A DNA stretch of 8,216 bases from Opitutia bacterium (lineage in GTDB: Bacteria > Verrucomicrobiota > Verrucomicrobiia > Opitutales > UBA953): contig DNHH01000042.1 in the NCBI GenBank assembly GCA_003485955.1, positions 1 through 8,216 on the forward strand, read 5' to 3'. A program made the position numbers and the translations under genes. Shown here piece by piece: positions 1-6,436 of this stretch. Under the pieces are notes generated by a model. That model searched no databases, was not told where the DNA came from, and saw only the letters and a program-made list of their open reading frames with translations. The first letter of the stretch is position 1. Every line of letters begins with the position of its first letter.

Positions 1-215
1 CATGGGAAGTCTCCGTAAAGTTTACGGTAGCGCTCGCACGCTCCGGATAGTGCTGCAATAGCCCCTGTCGCTGTCGCCTTTTTTTGTGCATTCATGGCGC
101 CGCGCACCAGTGGAAGCATGACCGTGGCAAGGATCGCAATGATCGCGATGACGAGTAAAAGTTCGATCAGGGTAAACCCGCTGCGCTTAGAGGTCGTGCG
201 ATGCATTGGAATCAT
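1..215 (-). CDS. Type II secretion / type IV pilin-like pseudopilin, partial (C-terminus beyond left edge)
   Basis: Pseudopilins are inner-membrane proteins processed by prepilin peptidase and assembled into a type II secretion pseudopilus or type IV pilus. The 71 residues visible begin MIPMHRTTSKRSG, a short basic leader. Cleavage is expected after Gly13, before the signature FTLIELL with Glu at mature position 5. A hydrophobic helix follows (about 14-36, LVIAIIAILATVMLP). Then comes a polar stretch ending in an RYRKLYGDFP motif, which resembles the post-helix region of GspG/GspH-like proteins (Ala-rich helix, then Y..YG.(F/Y)P). The ATG at 215 overlaps the TAA of the upstream dUTPase gene by one base, suggesting translational coupling. 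Another in-frame ATG at 206 would give a shorter leader. No Shine-Dalgarno motif is seen before either. The gene runs off the window, so the exact pseudopilin class cannot be set. The fold assignment is firm. Confidence 0.87.
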   Translation of the reverse strand, partial: MIPMHRTTSKRSGFTLIELLLVIAIIAILATVMLPLVRGAMNAQKKATATGAIAALSGACERYRKLYGDFP

Positions 216-592
216 TAGATGTGACGTGAATCGTTTTCGTCTTTCTTTACATACCCAGAGTCTTGGCGCTGATGGTTAACGGCGTTTTTCTTTAAGTAGG
301 CTTGGTAAACATCTTCCGAGGACATGCCGAGAACTTGAGCGATGGAGATGAGGAAATGGAAAAGGTCGATGACTTCAACGCGGGCATTTTGTTCGTCAAA
401 CTTTTGGTACTTTGCCCACCACTTCCAGGGCACGGAATCTGTGAGCTCTGCCATCTCTTGCTGCATGGCCCGTAAGTAGTTCAGGGTCCATTTCACTTTT
501 TCTTCCTCAGACATGCCTTTGGTCTCAACGCCAATGCGTTGGTTAAGGGCTTCTTGCATGCGGAAGATTTCTTCGAGTTTGTCAGCGGCCAT
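215..592 (-). CDS. Dimeric (all-alpha) dUTP diphosphatase, dUTPase_2 family
   Basis: Hydrolyses dUTP (and, in this class, dUDP) to dUMP and a phosphate product. This keeps uracil out of DNA and supplies dUMP for thymidylate synthesis; the enzyme is cytosolic. The 125-residue protein starts MAADKLEEIFRMQ, close to where the family fold normally begins. The Mg-binding signature of all-alpha NTP pyrophosphatases is visible: E46xxE49 (QQEMAEL) and E73xxD76 (VEVIDLFHF). Between them lies the PWKWW segment (55-59) typical of dimeric dUTPases. Near the C-terminus, KNAVNHQRQDSGY (102-114) matches the conserved nucleotide/phosphate-binding motif. This is unrelated to the common trimeric dUTPase. The frame stays open upstream to 877, but that part is antisense to the neighbouring gene and lies outside the domain. 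The start at 592 has no Shine-Dalgarno; its leader is pyrimidine-rich. The stop overlaps the downstream pseudopilin ATG (TAATG). Function is well supported by motifs; no biochemical inference goes beyond the family. Confidence 0.9.
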   Translation of the reverse strand: MAADKLEEIFRMQEALNQRIGVETKGMSEEEKVKWTLNYLRAMQQEMAELTDSVPWKWWAKYQKFDEQNARVEVIDLFHFLISIAQVLGMSSEDVYQAYLKKNAVNHQRQDSGYVKKDENDSRHI

Positions 593-610
593 AGGGAGGG
601 GATGTAAGTC

Positions 611-643
611 GGAAAAGTAAAAGGGGGAAGGGGAAAGGAGGGA
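611..643 (+). other. Near-pure purine tract (G/A) in divergent intergenic region
   Basis: Thirty-two of 33 bases are purines on the plus strand (only T618 breaks it), with G-runs at 623-627, 630-633, 637-638 and 640-642. Seen from the minus strand it is a C/U-rich leader segment directly before the dUTPase start codon. It lies just upstream of the plus-strand -10 element, where a -35 box would be expected. Four closely spaced G-runs could allow a two-layer G-quadruplex, and the imperfect mirror symmetry could allow a triplex. Both are inference only. Confidence 0.5.
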
Positions 644-647
644 CTTA

Positions 648-660
648 GGTATAATAGCAT
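648..660. promoter_or_regulatory. Overlapping divergent -10 elements (bidirectional promoter candidate)
   Basis: The plus strand carries a perfect TATAAT at 650-655, well placed to transcribe the U32 gene at 726 with a leader of about 60 nt. The minus strand carries TATTAT (656-651) preceded by TGC (659-657), an extended -10 (TGnTATTAT) facing the dUTPase gene at 592. The two hexamers share five base pairs. No good -35 match is visible at 16-18 bp on either side. The plus-strand -35 position falls in the purine tract. Shared symmetric -10 elements that fire both ways are known in bacteria. That this one does so is inferred from position and sequence. Confidence 0.5.
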
Positions 661-695
661 AAAGGCCTGCGGTCATCTCTACCATTGTTATTCCC

Positions 696-719
696 AGGTC
701 TGACTTTACCCCTAGACCT
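696..719. promoter_or_regulatory. Inverted repeat AGGTCT-N12-AGACCT before the U32 start
   Basis: Six-base perfect arms at 696-701 and 714-719 flank a 12-base spacer. The site ends seven bases before the ATG at 726, inside the predicted 5' leader of the U32 transcript. It could be a protein operator half-site pair or a weak RNA hairpin hiding the start region. A chance occurrence is quite possible for arms this short. Confidence 0.2.
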
Positions 720-725
720 AAACCT

Positions 726-3257
726 ATGCCATCGCCGGCCACACTGCCTCCCCTCCGTAAGCCGGAGGTTCTCTCCCCGGCAGGGGATTGGGACTGCGTT
801 CGTGCGGCCGTTGAGAATGGTGCCGATGCAGTTTTCTTTGGTGTCGGCAGATTCAATGCACGCGTGAGGGCGCGCAACTTTACGACCGAGGATCTGCCAG
901 AATTGATGGCCTACCTACACCGTCGCGGCGTGCGTGGGTATGTGACATTTAACACGCTCATCTTTGCCGATGAACTCGGTGAAGCTTCGCAAATCCTTCG
1001 GGCGATTGTAGCCGCTGGGGTTGATGCAGCGATTGTGCAAGATGTGGGCATCTGCCGTCTCATCCGCCGTATCTCGCCCGACTTCCCCATTCATGCCTCG
1101 ACGCAGATGACGGTGACGAGCGCAGCAGGTACGGGCTTTGCTCGAGAACTTGGCGCTAACTTAGCCGTGCTCGGGCGTGAAGTGTCTTTGCCTGAGATGG
1201 AAAAACTTCAACTTGAGCAACGCACACTCGGTTCCCCCATTGATCTAGAAGTCTTCGTCCATGGCGCCCTCTGTGTTGCCTATTCCGGACAATGTTTGAC
1301 CAGTGAGTCGCTCGGTGGACGTTCGGCTAACCGTGGTGAATGTGCCCAGGCCTGCCGATTGCCTTACGAATTAATTGTCGACGGCGTGAAGAAGGACCTC
1401 GGCGATCGAGCTTACTTGCTCTCGCCCCAAGATTTATCAGGCATCGAAGTAGTCCCTGATTTAATCCGTGCGGGTATTAAGTCTCTCAAGATTGAGGGGC
1501 GTTTAAAATCCCCTGGTTATGTCGCAGCAATTACCCGAGCATACCGTCATGCGGTTGATGCCGCTTGGCAGGCTTTACTTACAGGTGCGGATACTGCGCC
1601 TGTTGCGGCTAGCGTCCGTCGCGAAGAAGACTACGCGATGCAAATGACTTTCTCCCGCGGTCTCGAGACGGGTTGGTTACGCGGAATTGATAATCAGAAA
1701 CTCGTACACGCACGCTTTGGTAAGAAACGCGGACTACGTCTGGGCACGATTGTCTCAATTGAGCCACCACGGCTTCGCTTGCGACTGGAAGGTCCAGCTA
1801 AAGCTGGAGACGGTATTGTCTTCGACGACGGTAAACCTGGAGAGCGCGAAGAAGGCGGGTTTATCCACTCTGTTGATCCAGCGCCCGATGGCCTTTCGAC
1901 CCTGCGCTTCGGTCGCGAGAATGTTGATTGGACGCGCGTTAAACCTGGCCAAATTATTTGGAAAACCAAGGACCAGGAACTCGATAAACAACTCGAGCAA
2001 ACCTGGAATCGTCCGAAGCCTAACTATCAACGCCCCATTAAGGCTATAGTGCACGGTTCTGTCGGCCAGCCCCTCCGCGTCGCCTTTACCGACGATGAAA
2101 ACCGTGTTGTTTCTGCTGATTCAGAAATCTTGTGTGTAGCCGCTGAGAAGCGTCCACTCGATGAAGCTATTCTTCGCGACCAGTTAGGCCGCCTCGGAGA
2201 GACACCTTTTAAGCTTACGGACATCGAAGTGCATCTCGACGGAGCAGTCCTTATCCCGTCTTCTGAATTGAACCGATTGCGCCGGGACCTAGCGGCACGG
2301 CTTGAAGCACTTTGGACAAAGCCACCCGCTTGGACGTTGCTTCCCTACGATCGCGAATCGACCAAGGTCAGCGAAGTCTTTGCCAATAAGGCCGTTCGTA
2401 CAGCTGCGATTATTCCGGTGATACGTGAGCTTACACAACTTGCGCCTGCACTAGCTTTTGCCCCGCCCGCTATCTACGTCGAACTCGAAGATCCTAAGCG
2501 CTTAAAGGATGCTGTCGCCCAAGTGCGCGCAGCTGAGGCTGCGGGTGGGCCGAAGGTTGAAATTTGGGCCGTTGGGCCTCGTATCTATAAGCAAGGTGAA
2601 GAATGGATTGTGAAACAGTTACGCGAGTCTGGTGCCGATGGATTCCTGGTTCGCAACCATGAGCACCTTCGTGCCTTCGCAGGAAGTCGTCTCCGAGGTG
2701 ATTTTTCTCTCAATGTTGCGAATCCGCTGACTGCCGAATGGTTCATGAAGCAGCACAACCTCGAAGGGTTAACCGCTTCATATGATTTAAATGCCGATCA
2801 GTTAGCTGGACTCTTGCGCAATGCGCCTGCGGATTGGTTTGAGGTTACCATTCACCAGCACATGCCAATGTTCCATATGGAGCACTGCGTATTCTGTTCA
2901 TTCCTTTCGACAGGTAAAGATTACCGAGATTGTGGCCGCCCGTGTGATAAACATCGCGTCACCCTTCGTGATCGCGTGGGTGCTGCACATATCTTGAAAG
3001 CAGATGCGGGCTGTCGGAATACACTTTATAACTCGCGAGCACAAACGGGCGCTGAGTTTGCCCACGACTTACTTAAACTCGGTGTCAGTCGTTTCCGGGT
3101 AGAGTTTGTGGATGAAAATGCTGACACGGTTACACGCACGCTCGATCGCTACCAAGCATTACTGGCTGGTAAGTTGAGCGGGAGTGAGCTCTGGCAGGAG
3201 CTTAAGGTGCTCAATCAACTGGGTGTGACCCGTGGCACCTTGATGGCTAAAGGCTAG
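726..3257 (+). CDS. Long U32-family protein with two U32-like modules (RlhA-like)
   Basis: U32 proteins, although named peptidases, include iron-sulfur hydroxylation factors in E. coli: RlhA (23S rRNA C2501), TrhP (tRNA U34) and UbiU/UbiV (O2-independent ubiquinone synthesis). The 843-residue protein opens with the family motif KPEVLSPAGDWD and ENGADAVFFG. The core signature HGALCVAYSGQC...RGECAQACRLPY gives Cys183, Cys190, Cys206 and Cys210, the expected Fe-S ligands. A beta-rich middle (about 330-480, GLRLGTIVSIE, KAGDGIVFDDGK) resembles the DUF3656/U32 C-terminal region of RlhA. The C-terminal third (about 590-770) looks like a second U32 module: a FSLNVANPLTAEWF strand-helix unit, then HQHMPMFHMEHCVFC...DCGRPC (Cys721, 724, 736, 740) and DAGCRNTLYN (Cys763). 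RlhA of E. coli is about 650 residues, so this is a longer form. The substrate is unknown. The start lacks a Shine-Dalgarno motif. The gene is probably co-transcribed with the lipoprotein gene 35 bp downstream. Confidence 0.88.
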   Translation: MPSPATLPPLRKPEVLSPAGDWDCVRAAVENGADAVFFGVGRFNARVRARNFTTEDLPELMAYLHRRGVRGYVTFNTLIFADELGEASQILRAIVAAGVDAAIVQDVGICRLIRRISPDFPIHASTQMTVTSAAGTGFARELGANLAVLGREVSLPEMEKLQLEQRTLGSPIDLEVFVHGALCVAYSGQCLTSESLGGRSANRGECAQACRLPYELIVDGVKKDLGDRAYLLSPQDLSGIEVVPDLIRAGIKSLKIEGRLKSPGYVAAITRAYRHAVDAAWQALLTGADTAPVAASVRREEDYAMQMTFSRGLETGWLRGIDNQKLVHARFGKKRGLRLGTIVSIEPPRLRLRLEGPAKAGDGIVFDDGKPGEREEGGFIHSVDPAPDGLSTLRFGRENVDWTRVKPGQIIWKTKDQELDKQLEQTWNRPKPNYQRPIKAIVHGSVGQPLRVAFTDDENRVVSADSEILCVAAEKRPLDEAILRDQLGRLGETPFKLTDIEVHLDGAVLIPSSELNRLRRDLAARLEALWTKPPAWTLLPYDRESTKVSEVFANKAVRTAAIIPVIRELTQLAPALAFAPPAIYVELEDPKRLKDAVAQVRAAEAAGGPKVEIWAVGPRIYKQGEEWIVKQLRESGADGFLVRNHEHLRAFAGSRLRGDFSLNVANPLTAEWFMKQHNLEGLTASYDLNADQLAGLLRNAPADWFEVTIHQHMPMFHMEHCVFCSFLSTGKDYRDCGRPCDKHRVTLRDRVGAAHILKADAGCRNTLYNSRAQTGAEFAHDLLKLGVSRFRVEFVDENADTVTRTLDRYQALLAGKLSGSELWQELKVLNQLGVTRGTLMAKG

Positions 3258-3292
3258 GCGGAACCGTTCAGCTGCATGTTTGTCTAAAGGGT

Positions 3293-4156
3293 ATGCGGCG
3301 TAAGGCATTCCTAAAACTTGGTATGACCGCTGCGGCGATGCCTTGGTTAGCAAGTTGTTCATCTGACGCGGAGACGTTTGCCGCACTTTCCGTCGGAACC
3401 TTCAGTCGCGGACTCATCCCGGAGATGGAGCAGTCTGGGTATGGTCACCTCGAACTATCCGTTACCGAAGATCTCATGCCGGCACGACCTGAAGAAGATT
3501 TCGAGAAACACTTAGCAGTGCTGAAAAAACTCAAGATTCGCTGTCATCAGATGAATGGCTTTATCCACCCGAGTATCAAGATGGTCGGCCCGGATGTGCC
3601 GATGGATAAAGTTTTATCGTGGACTCAAACGGCCCTTGCCCGCGCTGAGCGAGCGGGCGTTAATTACATAACCATCGGGGCAGGTAAGCCGCGAAAGGTT
3701 CCTGAAGGGTTTGAGCCTGCCAAGGCGCGCGCCCAATTGTCGGCAATCTTTGCGCGGATTTTGCCCATCGCGAATGACCATGGTGTTACGCTTGCGATGG
3801 AGAATTTAAACTCAGGCGAAACCAATTTAGGTAACACGCTATTAGAGTGCCTAGAGATTGTAGAGGCGGCGGGTCCTAAAATGAAGTTAACCGCCGATAT
3901 CTTTCACATGATGCGTGAAAAGGAATCACCTGCATCGTTGATGAAGGTAGCCATGCGTTTAACGCATTGCCACATCGCTGAACGTGAAAAGCGCACACCC
4001 CCAGGGACGGCGGGCGACGACTTTCGTCCTTACTTGCACGAGTTGCGTGCCATGAAGTACCGCGGAGCTTTTAGTTTTGAATGCGGGTGGGGAGAGGGCC
4101 GTGCGTCACTCGCTCGTGCAATCAGTGTTTTCCGAGAACAACTGCGTACGTGCTAG
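3293..4156 (+). CDS. Lipoprotein, sugar phosphate isomerase/epimerase-like TIM barrel
   Basis: A 287-residue member of the xylose-isomerase-like TIM-barrel superfamily, which includes sugar epimerases, isomerases and AP endonuclease IV. The N-terminus MRRKAFLKLG is followed by a hydrophobic run and the lipobox LASC (19-22), so Cys22 is probably lipidated. The next residue, Ser, would favour outer-membrane sorting by Lol rules. The basic RRKAFLK only partly matches a Tat motif (RRxFLK), so Sec or Tat is open. Candidate metal and catalytic residues follow the usual order of the fold: Glu170 (LAMEN), Asp202 and His205 (TADIFH), His227 with Glu230 (CHIAE) and Glu263 (FSFECGW). The substrate cannot be read from sequence. 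It follows the U32 gene by 35 bp with no terminator seen. AAAGGG sits only one base before the ATG, too close to be a normal ribosome binding site. Its TAG ends one base from the convergent recD2 stop. Confidence 0.83.
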   Translation: MRRKAFLKLGMTAAAMPWLASCSSDAETFAALSVGTFSRGLIPEMEQSGYGHLELSVTEDLMPARPEEDFEKHLAVLKKLKIRCHQMNGFIHPSIKMVGPDVPMDKVLSWTQTALARAERAGVNYITIGAGKPRKVPEGFEPAKARAQLSAIFARILPIANDHGVTLAMENLNSGETNLGNTLLECLEIVEAAGPKMKLTADIFHMMREKESPASLMKVAMRLTHCHIAEREKRTPPGTAGDDFRPYLHELRAMKYRGAFSFECGWGEGRASLARAISVFREQLRTC

Positions 4157-4157
4157 T

Positions 4158-6344
4158 TTACTCTGCTTTGAGGCGAGGTAGCAGTCCGGTGATACGTCGC
4201 GCATCTGAAACATTGCGTACAGCCATCGCGTAGGCGGTTGGGTCGCCAACGAGGATAACTTGGCGTCGGCCGCGCGTGACCGCCGTATAAATTAAATTAC
4301 GTGCTAAAAGAATGCTGTGTTGGCGTAGCAAAGGGACGATGACTGCGGGGAATTCAGAGCCCTGAGACTTATGGATGCTGATCGCGTAAGCTAATTGCAG
4401 GTCGTTCGCCTGCGCGCGTTCCATCTCTACACGGTTGCCGTCGAAGTCCACCATGAGCTCGCCGCCTTCTTCGACTTTGAGCACAACGCCGAGGTCGCCG
4501 TTAAAGATGCCCAAATCATAGTTATTGCGCGTCTGGATGACCTTGTCGCCTGCGCCAATACGCCCCGGTGTACCGGGTCCGCGTCGCAGACGTTCTTGCA
4601 GAGCCAAGTTAAGGGTGTGAATACCGCCCGTGCCTTTGTGCATCGGGGCAAGAACTTGAATATCCCGCAAGCTGTCCATGCGTAGTGCGCGTGGGAGAAT
4701 TTCAGAACACAGTTGCACCGTGAGTCTCACACAGGTTTCAGGTTCGTCGGCTCGGACGAAATGAATGTCGCTACTGTTAAAGTCGATAGCTTCAGGGCTT
4801 GTGACTAAGCCCGCAGGCTCTTTTTCGCCGTGCAGGATTCCGTGGGCGACTTGGACAATACCACTGCGCGCTCCTTGTCGGAAGACTGTGTCGAGTCGGG
4901 TGACATGGACCATGCCACAGGCAATAATATCTTCCAGGACGCTGCCTGCTCCCACGGATGGAAGTTGGTTAACGTCACCCACGAGTACAAGGTGGGCATG
5001 GTCCGGTATCGCTCGAAGCAGGGCGGCGGCCAATTTTGAATCAAGCATCGAAGTTTCATCCACGACGACCAAGTCTGCAGGTATCGGGTTGTCTTCGCCG
5101 TGTGTAAAGCGGCCGATAGCCGGATCGTACTTCAGTAGACGGTGAATGGTGCTGGCGACACCACGCGCAGCTTCAGCCATTCGCTGGGCGGCACGTCCAG
5201 TTGGGGCTGCCAATACGACACGTGCACGTTTTGCTCCGACAATATCACACAGCCCACGCAGGATTGTCGTCTTACCGGTACCAGGGCCGCCGGTGAGGAC
5301 GGTAATCTTGTGCTGAAGCGCAGCGATAATTGCTGCAGATTGCAATTCGGAGAAAGCAAATCCCGCTCGCTCTTGCGCCCAGGCAACCGCCCGGTCGGCG
5401 ACAATCGGCGGCATGCTGCTTGGTCCTTTCAGAATTCGCCGGATAGATTTGTTGATGGAAACTTCTGCTTTGGCTTGAGCTGTAAGTTGAATCAAGCGAT
5501 CCGGGCCTTGCCCTAAAACCTCAACCACATGCTCGGCGACAAGCGTATCCACGCGCTCGGCAACGACGTGTCGGTCGACCTCAAGGAGTGCCGTCGCATG
5601 GTCGACAAGGTGATTTTGTGGATAGGCACTGTGGCCTTCGCCTTCAAGTTCTTCGAGTGAATGAAGGATACCAGCGTCCACGCGCTGGCTTCCCGCCGTC
5701 GGCAGGCCTAAGTTACGCGCTATTTTGTCGGCAGTACGAAAGCCAACGCCTTCGACTTCGCGGCACACTCGATAGGGTTCTTTGGTTAAGACCTCTCGTG
5801 ATTTTTCACCGTAAGCTTTCACAATTCGCAGGCAAAGCGCATTGGTTACTCCATAGGTTTGCAAAAAGACCATAACTTCGCGGAGGGATTTCTGTTCTTC
5901 CCATGCCTGTTTGATGGCCTTGGCGCGTTGTGGACCAATGCCTTCGACATCACGCAACTTCGCAGAATGGTGTGAAATCACATCAAAAGTTTTCTCACCA
6001 AACTTCCCCACGATTTTGTCGGCGTAAACTTTGCCAACACCTCGGACGAGTCCGCTGCCTAAGTATTTACGAATGCCGTGTACGGAAGAGGGCAGGCGGG
6101 AGGTAAATGTTTTAACCCTAAGCTGCGGACCGTGTTGTGGGTGTCGATCCCATGTCCCTGTAAGGTCGATGGTCTCGCCGCACTGTAGGCCTGCTAAGTT
6201 GCCTAGAATGATTGTTTTAGTGCCGTTTTCTTCCGAGAGCTCGGCAATCGTAAAGCCTTTTTCTTCGTCTAACCAAAGGATGCGCTCGATCACGCCAGAG
6301 AGTGAAATCTCCGGTCCAGAAGGGACCTGTGCGCCGCGCGACAT
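4158..6344 (-). CDS. recD2: RecD2 ATP-dependent 5'-3' DNA helicase
   Basis: SF1B helicase of the RecD2/YrrC type, found in bacteria where it acts without RecB and RecC in DNA repair and fork maintenance. At 728 residues it matches the family (Deinococcus RecD2 about 715). Layout: an N-terminal OB-like domain (about 12-80), helix-hairpin-helix motifs (EGIGPQRAKAI, 134-144; EGVGFRTADKIA, 198-209), then the helicase core. Visible motifs: Q-motif Gln335, Walker A TGGPGTGKTT (351-360, Lys358), motif Ia AAPTGRAAQRM (379-389), motif II DETS (429-432), motif III LVGDVNQLPSVGAG (454-467), arginine-containing FRQ (488-490), APMHKGTGG (566-574), motif V AISIHKSQGSEF (654-665) and motif VI YTAVTRGRRQ (686-695). 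All helicase motifs look intact. The start at 6344 is supported by AGGTGG four bases upstream, the clearest ribosome binding site here. It lies 83 bp downstream of the exported isomerase-like gene on the same strand and could be read through from it. Confidence 0.96.
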   Translation of the reverse strand: MSRGAQVPSGPEISLSGVIERILWLDEEKGFTIAELSEENGTKTIILGNLAGLQCGETIDLTGTWDRHPQHGPQLRVKTFTSRLPSSVHGIRKYLGSGLVRGVGKVYADKIVGKFGEKTFDVISHHSAKLRDVEGIGPQRAKAIKQAWEEQKSLREVMVFLQTYGVTNALCLRIVKAYGEKSREVLTKEPYRVCREVEGVGFRTADKIARNLGLPTAGSQRVDAGILHSLEELEGEGHSAYPQNHLVDHATALLEVDRHVVAERVDTLVAEHVVEVLGQGPDRLIQLTAQAKAEVSINKSIRRILKGPSSMPPIVADRAVAWAQERAGFAFSELQSAAIIAALQHKITVLTGGPGTGKTTILRGLCDIVGAKRARVVLAAPTGRAAQRMAEAARGVASTIHRLLKYDPAIGRFTHGEDNPIPADLVVVDETSMLDSKLAAALLRAIPDHAHLVLVGDVNQLPSVGAGSVLEDIIACGMVHVTRLDTVFRQGARSGIVQVAHGILHGEKEPAGLVTSPEAIDFNSSDIHFVRADEPETCVRLTVQLCSEILPRALRMDSLRDIQVLAPMHKGTGGIHTLNLALQERLRRGPGTPGRIGAGDKVIQTRNNYDLGIFNGDLGVVLKVEEGGELMVDFDGNRVEMERAQANDLQLAYAISIHKSQGSEFPAVIVPLLRQHSILLARNLIYTAVTRGRRQVILVGDPTAYAMAVRNVSDARRITGLLPRLKAE

Positions 6345-6348
6345 AGCC

Positions 6349-6354
6349 CCACCT
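6349..6354 (-). promoter_or_regulatory. Shine-Dalgarno site of recD2
   Basis: On the minus strand AAAGGTGG precedes the ATG; its AGGTGG core is four bases from the start codon. This fixes the recD2 start at 6344. It stands out because the other starts in the window lack a well-placed purine-rich site. Confidence 0.65.
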
Positions 6355-6385
6355 TTAAGAGTGAATGGCTGGGGCGCAACCGTTC

Positions 6386-6407
6386 ACAGAGAGATTAACC
6401 GCTCTGT
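6386..6407. repeat. Inverted repeat ACAGAG-N10-CTCTGT upstream of recD2
   Basis: Perfect six-base arms (6386-6391 and 6402-6407) separated by ten bases, about 40 bp upstream of the recD2 start codon in the isomerase-recD2 gap. The spacing of arm centres (16 bp) suits neither a strong hairpin nor an intrinsic terminator, as no T-run follows. It could be an operator for a dimeric regulator or chance. Confidence 0.2.
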
Positions 6408-6410
6408 ATT

Positions 6411-6436
6411 CCTCAGGTGAGGTCTCCTCAGCGAGG
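6411..6436 (-). repeat. Two tandem CCTC/GAGG dyads spanning the isomerase stop codon
   Basis: Read on the minus strand, the order is CCTC-gct-GAGG-aga-CCTC-acct-GAGG, two dyads three bases apart that cover the stop codon of the upstream gene (6430-6428). All four arms can pair in two mutually exclusive ways: arms 1-2 with 3-4, or 2-3 nested inside 1-4. Stems are only four bases of strong pairs and no T-run follows, so it is not a standard terminator. A role in setting read-through into recD2 is inference. Confidence 0.35.

Noticed and set aside
66..86. GC-rich stretch followed by seven T as a plus-strand terminator
   Set aside because: It lies inside the pseudopilin coding sequence, has no good stem before the T-run, and no plus-strand gene precedes it.
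593..877. Long N-terminal extension of the dUTPase frame (95 more codons)
   Set aside because: It runs antisense through the U32 start region and the divergent promoter, has a low-complexity composition, and lies outside the conserved dUTPase domain, which begins at 592.
3276..3287. ATG-TTT-GTC-TAA mini-ORF before the lipoprotein gene
   Set aside because: Three sense codons without a ribosome binding site; expected by chance.
6355..6387. GTG-initiated mini-ORF of ten codons ending at the recD2 ribosome binding site
   Set aside because: It would suit a leader peptide by position, but it has no ribosome binding site and no run of regulatory codons, and it is only the end of a longer random open frame.
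4395..6420. Several plus-strand open frames of 69-129 codons
   Set aside because: All lie opposite recD2, which has an unbroken full set of helicase motifs; their products look like random antisense translation, rich in Arg, Ser and Cys.
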